A stretch of 22,048 nucleotides of DNA from Thermoplasmatales archaeon ex4484_6. Lineage in GTDB: Archaea > Thermoplasmatota > Penumbrarchaeia > Penumbrarchaeales > Penumbrarchaeaceae. Positions within the stretch are counted from its first letter, which is position 1. The number at the start of each line of letters is the position of its first letter. The notes beneath the pieces were generated by a model. It ran no database searches. It was not told the origin of the DNA and was given only the letters and a program-made list of their open reading frames with translations. The stretch spans positions 1 through 22,048 of the forward strand of contig NJDO01000032.1 of NCBI GenBank assembly GCA_002254385.1. Direction: 5' to 3'. This document shows positions 1 through 8,000 of this stretch, piece by piece. Both the position numbers and the translations under genes were made by a program.

Positions 1-1
1 C

Positions 2-1672
2 AACATGTGCCCCCTGACCTCCGAGGAGGCGGAGTTCATCACGGGAACCCCCGATGAACTTTCAAAGATGTGCTCGGAGAGGAAGAAGAACACAACTTCA
101 AGGATGATGGGCAGACCGCAGGGTGGGCCGGAGTGCAGGTTCTTCTCGGCCTACCTCCTCGATGACGGGATGGAGATGAGAAGATGGGCGGCCCGGACAT
201 GCCCGACAGCGGAGGAGCTGGTCACGGAATGCCTGAGGATAGGCATCTGTCCCTACGAGGTGACCAAGGCGCTGCTCCCGGAAGCGGTACTTGTGACCGC
301 CCCCTACATCTACTTCCTTGCCCCCTTCATCAGGAGAAGGCTCCTCGAATGGATGGGGTGTTCTCTCGAGGACCTCATAGTGGTCGTGGACGAGGCCCAC
401 AATCTCGCATCTTTCGCAAGGGAGCTGTCATCCATATCCATATCCACGGGGACGGTCAGACTTGCGCTGGCCGAGGTGGAGTCAATGGGGGATCACAGGA
501 TAGGGAAGCTCCATACGATAAGGGACTTTCTCGATATGTGCCTCGGGGCCCTGTCCGGTATAGCCGAGGAGTACCTGATAGATGAGGACGGTCTCGTACC
601 GCCCTCCGCATTGAGCGAGACCATGATGATGCTCTTCAGGACGAATTCCAACAGGTTGGAACAGATGGCAGCGGAGATGATGCATCACGGTCAGGCCATA
701 CAGGATATCAGGAAGGCCCGGGGGAAGCTTCCGCGCTCGTATATACACAGGGTGGCCTCGTTCTATCTGACATGGCAGGAGCTGGAGTTCGACAGCTTCT
801 CCCCGCTGATAGTGAAGGGTGGAAGGAGCGGGGATCTCTCCCTGGAGGCATATGCCATGGACCCCTCCATAATCACCGGCGTGCTGTCCGCGGTCCATTC
901 CTCCGTGCATATGAGCGGCACCTTGTCCCCCCTCAACGAGTACAGGGACACCATAGGTCTTCCGGAGGACATCCCCCTTGTGAAGCTCCCCCCTCCATTC
1001 CCTGCGTGCAACAGGCGGATCGTCTTCGATAACGAGCTCACAACAAGCCACGAGGTGCTCTCCAGGGATCCGGAAATGCTTCCCAGGATAAGGGACAGGC
1101 TTGCACAGGTGCTGAAAGCCTCGAAGGGAAGGAATACGGCCGTTTTCTTTCCCTCCTTCGACACGCTTTCCGCCGTCATGGGTTCGAGTGAGCTCGAAGA
1201 CGGCACAACACTGTCCCCGAGCCTGGATGTCGAAAGGGAGATGTTCGTCGAGATAAGAAGATCGCCGCAGGGCGAGCTGATGGAGCTTGCAGGCGATTTC
1301 CGGAACAGCAGGGGGGGTGTCCTGATGTCCGTGATCGGGGGGAGGCTCTCGGAGGGCATGGATTTTCCGGGAGAGACCCTGGAGGTCGTCGTCATAGTTG
1401 GCATACCCTACCCCAAACCCACGGCAAGGCAGAGGGCCCTCGCCTCCTTCTACGATGTCAGGTTCGGCAAGGGTTGGGAATACACAGTTCACGCCCCGGC
1501 CGCAAGGAGACTTCTCCAGGCTGTCGGGCGGATGATACGTTCCGAGAATGAGAGGGGATACGCCTTCATAATCGACAGGCGGGCAAGGCATTTTCTGGAT
1601 GAGATCCCGGACATGCAACCGGCGGAGAACGTCATTTCTGACCTTCCGGGCTTCTTTGAAGGTAAACTTTAA
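2..1672 (+). CDS. Rad3/XPD-like superfamily 2 DNA helicase (5' partial)
   Basis: An ATP-dependent, probably 5'-3' DNA helicase of the iron-sulfur XPD/Rad3/DinG group, expected to act in DNA repair or replication. The frame is open at the left edge (an AAC codon precedes the first ATG at 5), so the N-terminus with Walker A is missing. Counting from that ATG, the DEAH box is at 129-132, an SGTLSP motif at 304-309, motif V (GGRLSEGMDF) at 445-454 and motif VI (QAVGRMIRS) at 505-513. Candidate iron-sulfur ligands are Cys44, Cys66, Cys76 and Cys82; the last sits in ICPYE, as in XPD. A TTTAATT-like element right at the stop codon may serve the next gene. The family is certain; XPD against DinG-like subfamily is less so. 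Confidence 0.93.
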   Translation, partial: NMCPLTSEEAEFITGTPDELSKMCSERKKNTTSRMMGRPQGGPECRFFSAYLLDDGMEMRRWAARTCPTAEELVTECLRIGICPYEVTKALLPEAVLVTAPYIYFLAPFIRRRLLEWMGCSLEDLIVVVDEAHNLASFARELSSISISTGTVRLALAEVESMGDHRIGKLHTIRDFLDMCLGALSGIAEEYLIDEDGLVPPSALSETMMMLFRTNSNRLEQMAAEMMHHGQAIQDIRKARGKLPRSYIHRVASFYLTWQELEFDSFSPLIVKGGRSGDLSLEAYAMDPSIITGVLSAVHSSVHMSGTLSPLNEYRDTIGLPEDIPLVKLPPPFPACNRRIVFDNELTTSHEVLSRDPEMLPRIRDRLAQVLKASKGRNTAVFFPSFDTLSAVMGSSELEDGTTLSPSLDVEREMFVEIRRSPQGELMELAGDFRNSRGGVLMSVIGGRLSEGMDFPGETLEVVVIVGIPYPKPTARQRALASFYDVRFGKGWEYTVHAPAARRLLQAVGRMIRSENERGYAFIIDRRARHFLDEIPDMQPAENVISDLPGFFEGKL

Positions 1673-1732
1673 TTCTTATGAGGGTAAATCCTTCCTCCGA
1701 GGGATTGAACCCCGTGCAATGGATGTGTCCGA

Positions 1733-3313
1733 TTGAAGGTCCCCGGCAGGAAAGTGAAAAAAGCGGTGATCATCGAGGAAGATGATGAAGATGAGGATGA
1801 GATATGGGACGCCGTTGAATGGGAGGAAGTTGGCCCGGCGGAATCGGATGCGGTGTTCAACGAGGAACTCATCTCCGATATCCTCCGCACATCAGTGGAC
1901 CAGGCCTGGGAGGATGGAGTGATATCCGACGACGAGATGGCACTGCTCAGGGTTCTCAAGGACCGGCTCGGGGTCGATGATGATACATTCGAGAACATAA
2001 TCAGCGAGAGAAGACCTGAGGAGGTGGTGGAGTCCATCGAGGAGGCGGATATCGAGGAGGAGGGGGAGGGACCGGAAGAGGTCATAGAGGGGGAGGTGAT
2101 GGGAGGATCCGTCGAATACATCAGGTCGGAGGAGGAGCTGGAATCAAGGGACGCTGCGGCCCCCGGTCCTCCACCGAAACCGCCGGAGATGATAACACTG
2201 CATCACTCGGTCAGGGAGGAGGCAAGACCCCTTGACAGGTCCTTCGACCTGAGCAAGAAGGAAAGGGAGACCCAACTGCCGACCAGGAGATGCCCCCACT
2301 GCAGATCCATGATACGCATCGATCCGGAACGCGGAAGGACCGTGTGTCCCGTTTGCGGAAGGGATATTGCGGTTGACGGAAAGGGCGGATCATCGGGGTT
2401 GAGGAAAATACTCGACCTTGCAAAGAAATCGTACAGGATGGGAGACCTGGAGACCGCGGGGGAGCTGTACAGGGCGGTCCTTGCCCAGGACCCGGGCAAC
2501 AAGGAAGCCCAGTTCTACATAAGGAAGATGAAGGCCGGGAGACCGAAGAAATCCCTCATCACGGATTCCCGGAACATCTCCTGCATAGAAACCGGCTCCA
2601 GGAGGCTTGACCAGCTTCTTGGCAGCGGGATCACGATGGGAGACACTGTCCTCATCCAGGGCCCTCCATTCTGCGGAAAGGAGATTCTCCTGGACCAGCT
2701 GATCGCTTCCTCCCTGAAGAAGGGTGTGCCCGTGATCTACGTGTCCTCCAACAGGGCCATGAAGGAGGTGGTGAAGGGCATAATCAAGAAGGTCCCCCAG
2801 TTCAAACGTTTCAACAGGGAGGGACTGATCAGGATGTACGATCTCTTCTCCAAGCACAGCGATGACAGGGTGCTCAAGGAGGGACATCGCATATTCAACA
2901 TCAATGATGAGGAGGATTTCCTCAGGTTCCAGAACGATCTTGTATTCGTCCAGGAGGAGCTGGTGAAGACATATCACGGGGGTCTTCTCGTCATCAATTC
3001 CCTCTCGCCCCTCATATCGCAGGTCAAAGGGCAGGACCTGATGAAGTTCCTGCAGGTGTTGATAGCAAGGTCCAAGAGCTACAGGTTCACGAACGTCCTC
3101 GACATCGCGGCGGGGGTCCATTCGGAGTCCACCGTGAATTCGGTGGAGTATCTGATGGACGGCATAATCGAACTCAGGGAGGACGAGATGAAGAACACCC
3201 TCAGGTTGAAGGGTTTCTCCCGGAAGGTCCTCTCACGCGACTGGGTGGAATACACCGTGAAGGATGAGATGATACACATCGTTGGTTCATTCATGGAGGA
3301 GAGGATCCTCTGA
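1733..3313 (+). CDS. Multidomain protein: acidic/TerB-like N-terminus, zinc ribbon, TPR-like helices, degenerate KaiC/RadA-like ATPase domain
   Basis: Exact function is unknown. The start is TTG at 1733. The nearest in-frame stop upstream is the TGA at 1706-1708, with no ATG or GTG between; GTG at 1754 is an alternative. Residues 15-32 are strongly acidic. Residues 45-95 resemble a TerB-like helical domain (AWEDGVISDDE). A zinc ribbon uses CPHC (187-190) and CPVC (205-208). Residues 223-266 look like one TPR-type helical pair. Residues 280-520 follow the RAD55/KaiC-like RecA fold, with a P-loop at 310-317 reading GPPFCGKE and the Walker B strand at 418-422 reading LLVIN. The usual Ser/Thr after GK and the Walker B Asp are both replaced, so ATP hydrolysis is doubtful. 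Other archaeal RAD55-like proteins act as sensors or regulators; that role here is inference. Confidence 0.8.
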   Translation: MKVPGRKVKKAVIIEEDDEDEDEIWDAVEWEEVGPAESDAVFNEELISDILRTSVDQAWEDGVISDDEMALLRVLKDRLGVDDDTFENIISERRPEEVVESIEEADIEEEGEGPEEVIEGEVMGGSVEYIRSEEELESRDAAAPGPPPKPPEMITLHHSVREEARPLDRSFDLSKKERETQLPTRRCPHCRSMIRIDPERGRTVCPVCGRDIAVDGKGGSSGLRKILDLAKKSYRMGDLETAGELYRAVLAQDPGNKEAQFYIRKMKAGRPKKSLITDSRNISCIETGSRRLDQLLGSGITMGDTVLIQGPPFCGKEILLDQLIASSLKKGVPVIYVSSNRAMKEVVKGIIKKVPQFKRFNREGLIRMYDLFSKHSDDRVLKEGHRIFNINDEEDFLRFQNDLVFVQEELVKTYHGGLLVINSLSPLISQVKGQDLMKFLQVLIARSKSYRFTNVLDIAAGVHSESTVNSVEYLMDGIIELREDEMKNTLRLKGFSRKVLSRDWVEYTVKDEMIHIVGSFMEERIL

Positions 3314-3334
3314 GGACGGATTGAGTCCCTCATC

Positions 3335-4582
3335 TCAGGCGTGGATCTCCTTCCGGTTGAACAGAATATATGAAAGGGTGATGGAAACGAATGCCACCGC
3401 AAGGGGTACGATGACGTTCACCGCATCAAGTGAGTTGTCGATCATCGCCCTGTAGGGGTCCGAATAGGAGAAGAGTGTGAACCATTCAAGGGTGGAGCCC
3501 CAGCTTGCAAGGTTCGCAACAATGAGCAGGATGTATTCCCCCACCACGAGACCCATGACGACCCCGATCGCCTTTCCCCCTTCGTCCACGAGAACGGACA
3601 CAAGGAGCGACAGGCCGATGAACGCAAGTGCCAGCGGTATCGAGTCAAGGAAGGAGAAGATCATTCCCCCGAGGGGGAAGGTCTCTCCGATCATTATCGT
3701 TCCGAGCAGCAGTCCGAGGAAGGCAAAGATCAGGACAAGGGCGAGATTGACAAGGACAAGCAGCATCTTCTCGTTGAGGAACCTTGTCCTCGAATAACCC
3801 GTTGCAAGCAGGATGTCCATGGAGCGATCCTCCACGTGTTTGGACACGATGCCGGATGTCTTGATGGCAATGAAGATTACGAGGAACAGGGGCCACATGG
3901 AGAAGTACTCCAGGGAGATGTATCCCCTGACATGAGTGAAATCCACAACAGCACCTCCCATGACCCCCTCCACGAACGGATTGTCCTTGATGTATTCATC
4001 AAAACCGGTGACAACATCCAGATTTCCCAGCATGACCGGGCCCTTGATCGTGGCGTTCGAGAGGTTCCCGTCCTCGGGGACGAGAACGGCAATGAAGATC
4101 GTCGATCCCGGTGTATTGACGAATCTGACATATGTTCCCTCACCGAGATACAGCAGGGAGGTCCCGTTCTCGTCGAGTGCCATGGGTTCCTTGGGTCGTT
4201 CCGAGCCCTGGTCGGAGAGCATCCCGGATATTCCGGGCCGTTCCTCGAGGAATCCCTCTATCATGTCCCAGTCCATGCCATCGGCGTCGAACGATCCCTG
4301 CATCAGGTCGGCAAGGGAGATGTTGCCGGAGAATCCCAGTGCGAAGTGCGTGAGAACGCCTGCCTGAGTGTGCCACGTGAGATTGTAGACCGGAACGCCG
4401 TCAATCTTCCCCTTCTCCGTGATGGTGGCGCCGTTGTTCTCGGCGAAAGGGTCGCTTGCGGTCTCCATCACCGACGGAAAGGCGGACATTATCATGATGC
4501 CGTAGAAGACCAGAACACCGCAGTAGATGATTGTGGACATTCTGGAACTGGAAAGGGATGCGGCAAAGAGCGGGAGCTTCAT
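3335..4582 (-). CDS. ABC-2 type transporter permease
   Basis: The membrane subunit of an exporter paired with the ATPase encoded just upstream. Its ATG overlaps the ATPase stop codon by four bases (ATGA), so translation is probably coupled. The 415-residue protein has one N-terminal helix (about 17-36), an extracytoplasmic domain of roughly 190 residues (about 38-228) with several N-x-S/T sequons, then five or six helices: about 229-247, 272-298, 303-332, 337-358 and 386-408. The stretch SRTRFLNEKMLLVL (264-277) is typical of archaeal and bacterial ABC-2 permeases. This layout fits ABC-2 exporters of the bacitracin or antibiotic-resistance and lipid type. The substrate cannot be told from sequence. 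Confidence 0.85.
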   Translation of the reverse strand: MKLPLFAASLSSSRMSTIIYCGVLVFYGIMIMSAFPSVMETASDPFAENNGATITEKGKIDGVPVYNLTWHTQAGVLTHFALGFSGNISLADLMQGSFDADGMDWDMIEGFLEERPGISGMLSDQGSERPKEPMALDENGTSLLYLGEGTYVRFVNTPGSTIFIAVLVPEDGNLSNATIKGPVMLGNLDVVTGFDEYIKDNPFVEGVMGGAVVDFTHVRGYISLEYFSMWPLFLVIFIAIKTSGIVSKHVEDRSMDILLATGYSRTRFLNEKMLLVLVNLALVLIFAFLGLLLGTIMIGETFPLGGMIFSFLDSIPLALAFIGLSLLVSVLVDEGGKAIGVVMGLVVGEYILLIVANLASWGSTLEWFTLFSYSDPYRAMIDNSLDAVNVIVPLAVAFVSITLSYILFNRKEIHA

Positions 4583-5520
4583 GCGGCCGCCCCCCCTGCG
4601 GCATCCGCTTTCCTTCTGTTCGGAAGCTCCTTCTCGTAGTATTTCAGGAAGAGGCTCTCCAGGGACATGTCCTCGTAATCCAGCTCGAGAACGGTGTGTC
4701 TGGCCAGCTCCTTGATGACCGCGTCGATGTTGCCGGACACCGTGATCGTCAGTTCAGCGGGTTCCGGGACCTCGACATGGGCCACCCCCCTGATGGATGA
4801 GAACAGTGACGGGTCCACCTCGCGATCGAACCTGACCTGCATTATCTTCCCGGTCTTCTCCTTGAAGGACCTCATCGCCTCCACCACAATCAATCTGCCC
4901 TCCTTTATGATCCCCACCCTGTCGCATATTGCCTCCACCTCCGCGAGAATGTGGGATGAGAGGAAGACGGTCCTTCCCGCCTCCTTCTCCTCATGGACCA
5001 GATTGTAGAACTCCTGCTGCATCAGCGGGTCAAGCCCCGTTGTAGGCTCGTCCAGTATCACCAGGAGAGGATAATGCATGAAGGCGGATACCAGACCGAC
5101 CTTCTGCCTGTTCCCCCTGGAGAACTCCTTGATCTTCCTGTCGAGGTCCAGCTGGAACCTCTCCGCAAGCTCCTCTATTCTGTCCCTGCCCCGGTATTCC
5201 ATCATGGAAAGGAGGGTCCTGAGATACTTCCTTGCGGTCATGCCGTGATAGGTTTCGAAATCGGACGGCAGATATCCCACGGATCTCCGGACCTTCGCCC
5301 CCTCCTTCTGCGGGTCCATTCCGTTGACCCTTGCGAAACCGGAGGTTGGCCTGATGTAATCCAGGATGGTCCGGATGGTCGTGGATTTTCCCGCACCGTT
5401 GGGTCCAAGGAATCCGAACACCTCGCCCCTTTCCACGATGAGGTCAACATCGATGATCCCCCTGGATCTCCCGTAATATTTCGTGAGCTTCCTCATCTCG
5501 ATGACTGGCTCGGGGGCCAT
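4579..5520 (-). CDS. ABC transporter ATP-binding protein
   Basis: The cytoplasmic ATPase that drives the adjacent ABC-2 permease. In order it shows Walker A (GPNGAGKST), a Q-loop region reading GYLPSDF, the signature in the variant form FSRGNRQKVGL, Walker B (LLVILDEPTTGLDP) and the H-loop (SSHILAEVEAICDRVG). The S-x-GN-x-QKV signature is common in BcrA-like exporters. The ATG at 5520 gives MAPEPVIEMRKL, the usual spacing before the first strand. The frame extends to a TTG at 5553, which lies only a few bases from the transcript start predicted by the TATA at 5580-5589, so an 11-residue extension is possible. No good Shine-Dalgarno precedes either start. The C-terminal 80 residues form the extra domain usual in this group. 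Confidence 0.92.
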   Translation of the reverse strand: MAPEPVIEMRKLTKYYGRSRGIIDVDLIVERGEVFGFLGPNGAGKSTTIRTILDYIRPTSGFARVNGMDPQKEGAKVRRSVGYLPSDFETYHGMTARKYLRTLLSMMEYRGRDRIEELAERFQLDLDRKIKEFSRGNRQKVGLVSAFMHYPLLVILDEPTTGLDPLMQQEFYNLVHEEKEAGRTVFLSSHILAEVEAICDRVGIIKEGRLIVVEAMRSFKEKTGKIMQVRFDREVDPSLFSSIRGVAHVEVPEPAELTITVSGNIDAVIKELARHTVLELDYEDMSLESLFLKYYEKELPNRRKADAAGGAAA

Positions 5521-5579
5521 GATATCGGAAAGACCATACTCGTATAACAGCAAATCGGTAGCGTCGGTCGAAATGATGC

Positions 5580-5589
5580 AATTATAATT
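5580..5589. promoter_or_regulatory. Palindromic TATA element between divergent genes
   Basis: AATTATAATT is its own reverse complement. Its centre is about 28 bases upstream of the ATG at 5613, which predicts a leaderless transcript for the DUF3783-like gene. On the other strand it predicts a start near 5557, just ahead of the ABC ATPase. It is imperfectly flanked by TGAT (5574-5577) and ATCA (5590-5593). The TATA spacing rule is established for archaea; shared use by both genes is inference. Confidence 0.6.
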
Positions 5590-5612
5590 ATCATGACCGC
5601 ATTCATCCGGGC

Positions 5613-5993
5613 ATGGCGGAGATAGGTGTGATGGTCTACGGTTTCTCGAAGGAGGCCGCTCTCGAGATCAGGGAATATCTGGAGCGGATCAACGGAGAGG
5701 AGGTGGCCCTGGTATCAGGTTCGGGGAGGGAAGAGGACATCGTGGGGGACATCCTCGAGGATGAGGGTTACGACACGTTCATCGAGCTTGAGGACCCCAG
5801 GGTGGTCATGTTCCTGGGATTCGACGGTCCCCGTATTCATGCATCCATGGACGGTTTCCCCTCCCTGGAAGGGGGGAGGCCGATATTCTGCACTCCCACC
5901 GAGCGCAACATCTCATGGAAGCTGAAGGAGCTTCTCGAGGATCTGATGGAGGAGAGGGAGTACTTCAGGAACAGGCAGCGTCAGGGCGGCTGA
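5613..5993 (+). CDS. DUF3783-like small protein
   Basis: A 126-residue soluble protein of unknown biochemical role. The N-terminal half starts with a strand and the GFS motif (VMVYGFSKEAALEIREYL). The C-terminal half carries TPTERNISWKLKELLEDL, which matches the [TP]TN-x-W-x-LxELLEEL pattern of DUF3783 as I remember it; a profile search would confirm this. The start is supported by a TATA element at the leaderless distance. It is divergent from the ABC exporter and lies 39 bases before the cyclophilin gene, which has its own TATA box, so it is probably monocistronic. Confidence 0.65.
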   Translation: MAEIGVMVYGFSKEAALEIREYLERINGEEVALVSGSGREEDIVGDILEDEGYDTFIELEDPRVVMFLGFDGPRIHASMDGFPSLEGGRPIFCTPTERNISWKLKELLEDLMEEREYFRNRQRQGG

Positions 5994-5997
5994 CCTC

Positions 5998-6010
5998 AAA
6001 AGATATTTAC
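5998..6010 (+). promoter_or_regulatory. TATA region of cyclophilin gene
   Basis: AAAAGATATTTAC lies in the short gap after the DUF3783-like gene. Its AT core is centred about 27 bases before the ATG at 6033, the distance expected for a leaderless archaeal transcript. No Shine-Dalgarno sequence precedes that ATG. Confidence 0.5.
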
Positions 6011-6032
6011 CTTCCGCGTTCATTGCCCGTTC

Positions 6033-6875
6033 ATGGTACATGAGCCTCCCCTTCACTTTGCAGCCGTCATGGTTGCGATCATGTCCCTCATCATACCGTC
6101 CGTGACGGGAACCATGTTCGAGATATCGGGAGATCGCACATCTTCAGCCGGCTCCGGTGACGAGGAAGGGGTGATCTATACCGAGCCACAGGATATAGGC
6201 AGACCCAACCGGATCGCGGTGATAGAGGTCGAGGGATGGGGCACGATCAAGTTCGAACTCTACGACAACATGACCCCCATCACCACGCAGAATTTCGTGG
6301 ACCTTGCCTCCACCGGTTTCTACGATGGCATCAAGTTCCACCGCTGCATCGACGATTTCGTCGCACAGACGGGTGATCCCAACACGAAGAACAACAACCC
6401 GTATGATGACGGCTCCGGAGGTTCCGGGAAGACCATTCCGCTCGAGATATGCAGGAACGCTTCTCATGTCGATGGGGCCGTCGGCATGGCAAGGTCCTCC
6501 GAACCGGATTCCGCGGAATCCCAGTTCTACATATGCGACGGCCCCCAGCACGGGCTGGACGATTGGGTCCGGATGGAGAACAGCGGCCAGCACGGGTATG
6601 CAGTGTTCGGTGTGGTCATCGAGGGCCTGGATATCGCAAAAGCCATCGCCGCAGCCGAGACCTACGGTTACAAGAGACCCCTTCTCAAGGACCATCCGGT
6701 GGACGATATCGTGATGAAGAAGGTGTATGTTGTGGACGGGAAGTGGGACAACACTACCGGGCAGCCCGAAACGGGAAAGGACGACGGACCGAAGAGCCTG
6801 CCCTCTCCCTCCCTCCTGATGGTGCCCGTTATCGTCATTGCTCTCATCCTCTTCTCCGGAAGGAAGAGGGATTAG
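6033..6875 (+). CDS. Membrane-anchored extracytoplasmic cyclophilin-type peptidyl-prolyl isomerase
   Basis: Catalyses cis-trans isomerisation of peptidyl-prolyl bonds, here apparently outside the cytoplasmic membrane. Residues 9-27 form a signal-peptide-like hydrophobic segment. The cyclophilin domain spans about 61-236. It keeps FHR (Arg104, the catalytic arginine), Phe109, Gln112 and the SQF motif at 163-165, but the usual LDGKHVVFG stretch is altered to GYAVFG (188-193). Residues 238-258 are a linker and 259-275 a single helix ending in GRKRD, which would leave the domain outside and the short tail inside. It probably helps fold exported proteins such as the large surface proteins in this window; that link is inference from location. 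Confidence 0.9.
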   Translation: MVHEPPLHFAAVMVAIMSLIIPSVTGTMFEISGDRTSSAGSGDEEGVIYTEPQDIGRPNRIAVIEVEGWGTIKFELYDNMTPITTQNFVDLASTGFYDGIKFHRCIDDFVAQTGDPNTKNNNPYDDGSGGSGKTIPLEICRNASHVDGAVGMARSSEPDSAESQFYICDGPQHGLDDWVRMENSGQHGYAVFGVVIEGLDIAKAIAAAETYGYKRPLLKDHPVDDIVMKKVYVVDGKWDNTTGQPETGKDDGPKSLPSPSLLMVPVIVIALILFSGRKRD

Positions 6876-6932
6876 ATCGTATCCGGTGATGCCGAACATG
6901 CCCGGTATCCCGGGAAGCCTGTCGGGATGCGG

Positions 6933-7424
6933 TCAGACCTTGCCCTCGAAATGGGAGTAGACGGGTAGACGGGTGTCCATGGGTTCGTCGATACCCGGCT
7001 CGTAGCGGAGATATGCCATCATCACATCATTTTCGACCTCGAAGACGACCCAGAAGCTCTTCGCTTCCCCGGGCTGGATGATGAGGCTGTCCATCTCCCT
7101 CATCTCGGTGTTTGCGAGATGGGACCCCTTCTTGACGGTTCCGCCGTTGTCATCCACGCTGAATCTTTCCGCGCTCCATATGGTATGCTCCGTCTTCTCG
7201 TTCCCGTTCGTGATGTTGACCCTGACGTAGAGGAATTCCCTTCCCTCCGATGCATTGACGACGTCTGGAGGGGGGCTCGTTCCCAGTGCCTTGATATCCT
7301 CCACGATGATATCGAGCTCCGGGTCCAGCGTCTCCTTCACCCTTTCGGTGCATCCCGGCAGGATGCCGCCGATCATCAGCAGCGACAGGGCAAACAGGGC
7401 CGTTGTCCATCTCTTTCCCGTCAT
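6933..7424 (-). CDS. Lipoprotein with DUF4352-like domain
   Basis: A 163-residue secreted lipoprotein of unknown function. The start is basic (MTGKRW), followed by a hydrophobic stretch and the lipobox ILPGC, giving Cys25 as the lipid-attached residue. The mature part (FLYVRVNITNGNEK, then FSVDDNGG and PGEAKSFWVVFEV) follows the beta-sandwich pattern of DUF4352/telokin-like domains. The ATG at 7424 is supported by a TATA box on the same strand at 7445-7452, the leaderless distance. The gene converges with the cyclophilin gene; the 57-bp gap holds only a weak 5-bp hairpin (6901-6914). Confidence 0.75.
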   Translation of the reverse strand: MTGKRWTTALFALSLLMIGGILPGCTERVKETLDPELDIIVEDIKALGTSPPPDVVNASEGREFLYVRVNITNGNEKTEHTIWSAERFSVDDNGGTVKKGSHLANTEMREMDSLIIQPGEAKSFWVVFEVENDVMMAYLRYEPGIDEPMDTRLPVYSHFEGKV

Positions 7425-7444
7425 GGGGGAATATCGCTGGCCGG

Positions 7445-7452
7445 ACTATAAA
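7445..7452 (-). promoter_or_regulatory. TATA box of lipoprotein gene
   Basis: Read on the minus strand this is TTTATAGT, centred about 25 bases upstream of the ATG at 7424. That predicts transcription starting at or next to the start codon. Confidence 0.65.
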
Positions 7453-7473
7453 TGATTTCACCGCTTTTCCAAT

Positions 7474-7497
7474 AACGTTTGGATCAACGCTTGGATC
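7474..7497. repeat. Tandem 12-bp direct repeat upstream of lipoprotein promoter
   Basis: AACGTTTGGATC (7474-7485) is followed directly by AACGCTTGGATC (7486-7497), identical at 11 of 12 positions. The pair lies about 22 bases upstream of the TATA box on the minus strand, where archaeal activators often bind. A role as an operator is inference. Confidence 0.5.
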
Positions 7498-7530
7498 CCA
7501 GAACCTTCGGGGGGCGGGGTGTTTGTACGT

Positions 7531-7554
7531 TCGAATGAAGCTCGCCTCATTCGA
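7531..7554 (-). terminator. Hairpin after the pilus operon
   Basis: TCGAATGA (7531-7538) pairs perfectly with TCATTCGA (7547-7554) around an 8-base loop. It begins five bases after the stop codon of the pilin-like gene on the minus strand. No long T run follows, so it may be a 3'-end stabilising structure rather than a true terminator. Confidence 0.5.
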
Positions 7555-7558
7555 TTTG

Positions 7559-7996
7559 TTAATCCCTCATCACGATGATGGTGGTTGTGGTACTGCCCAT
7601 TCCCCCTCCTTTCTCCGCCCTTATCTCGATGGATCCGGTGTCCTGACCGGGAGGAAGGGCCGCCGTTATCGAGACCGTGTCGCCCGAATCGATCTTCTCC
7701 ACGACCTTCTCGTCAACGGCCCCGGAGATTGTGACGACCACACCATCCACCTCGTTCCCGTCGGAATCGTATATGAACAGCTGCAGGTCCGCCGCTGATG
7801 CGGCCCTTCCGTCCCCCGATACCTTGACGGTGTCGGGTTCCGCTGCTATCCTCTTAAGCGTGGGGTCCGTGTCCCCCGCCATCGTGAGCCATCCTATGAG
7901 TATTCCCAGTGCGGCCATTCCGACCACTACCACAATGATGAGCTGAAGGGGAACGCCCTCCATCCCACCCTCCTTCGATATCATGCATTTCTTCAT
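7559..7996 (-). CDS. Pilin-like protein with class III signal peptide and Ig-like C-terminal domain
   Basis: The likely structural subunit of the pilus or pseudopilus built by the two upstream genes. The ATG at 7996 is five bases after the preceding stop and follows GGGAGGT at good Shine-Dalgarno distance; longer upstream frames only shadow the preceding gene. The 145-residue product starts MKKCMISKEGGMEG, then a hydrophobic helix of about 22 residues (VPLQLIIVVVVGMAALGILIGWL, about 15-37). This is the archaeal prepilin layout, with cleavage probably after Gly11 or Gly14. Residues 52-145 are a small beta-rich domain (AEPDTVKVSGDG, LQLFIYDSDGNEV, VVTISG) resembling an invasin/Ig-like fold. No prepilin peptidase is visible in the window. 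Confidence 0.75.
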   Translation of the reverse strand: MKKCMISKEGGMEGVPLQLIIVVVVGMAALGILIGWLTMAGDTDPTLKRIAAEPDTVKVSGDGRAASAADLQLFIYDSDGNEVDGVVVTISGAVDEKVVEKIDSGDTVSITAALPPGQDTGSIEIRAEKGGGMGSTTTTIIVMRD

Positions 7997-8000
7997 GGAT

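Noticed and set aside
482..1618. Long minus-strand open frame inside the helicase gene
   Set aside because: It lies opposite a clear helicase with ordered motifs; its translation is rich in Gly, Pro and His with no domain pattern, as expected of an antisense shadow.
1719..1736. Five-codon frame ATG to TGA overlapping the TTG start of the KaiC-like gene
   Set aside because: It could couple translation, but a frame this short is easily found by chance and no ribosome-binding site supports it.
3836..4639. 267-codon plus-strand frame opposite the ABC permease
   Set aside because: The minus-strand permease has convincing helices and a coupled ATPase; the plus-strand translation has no recognisable features.
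6901..6914. CCCGG-TATC-CCGGG hairpin between the cyclophilin and lipoprotein genes
   Set aside because: The stem is only 5 bp and no T run follows; such a match is expected by chance in GC-rich sequence.
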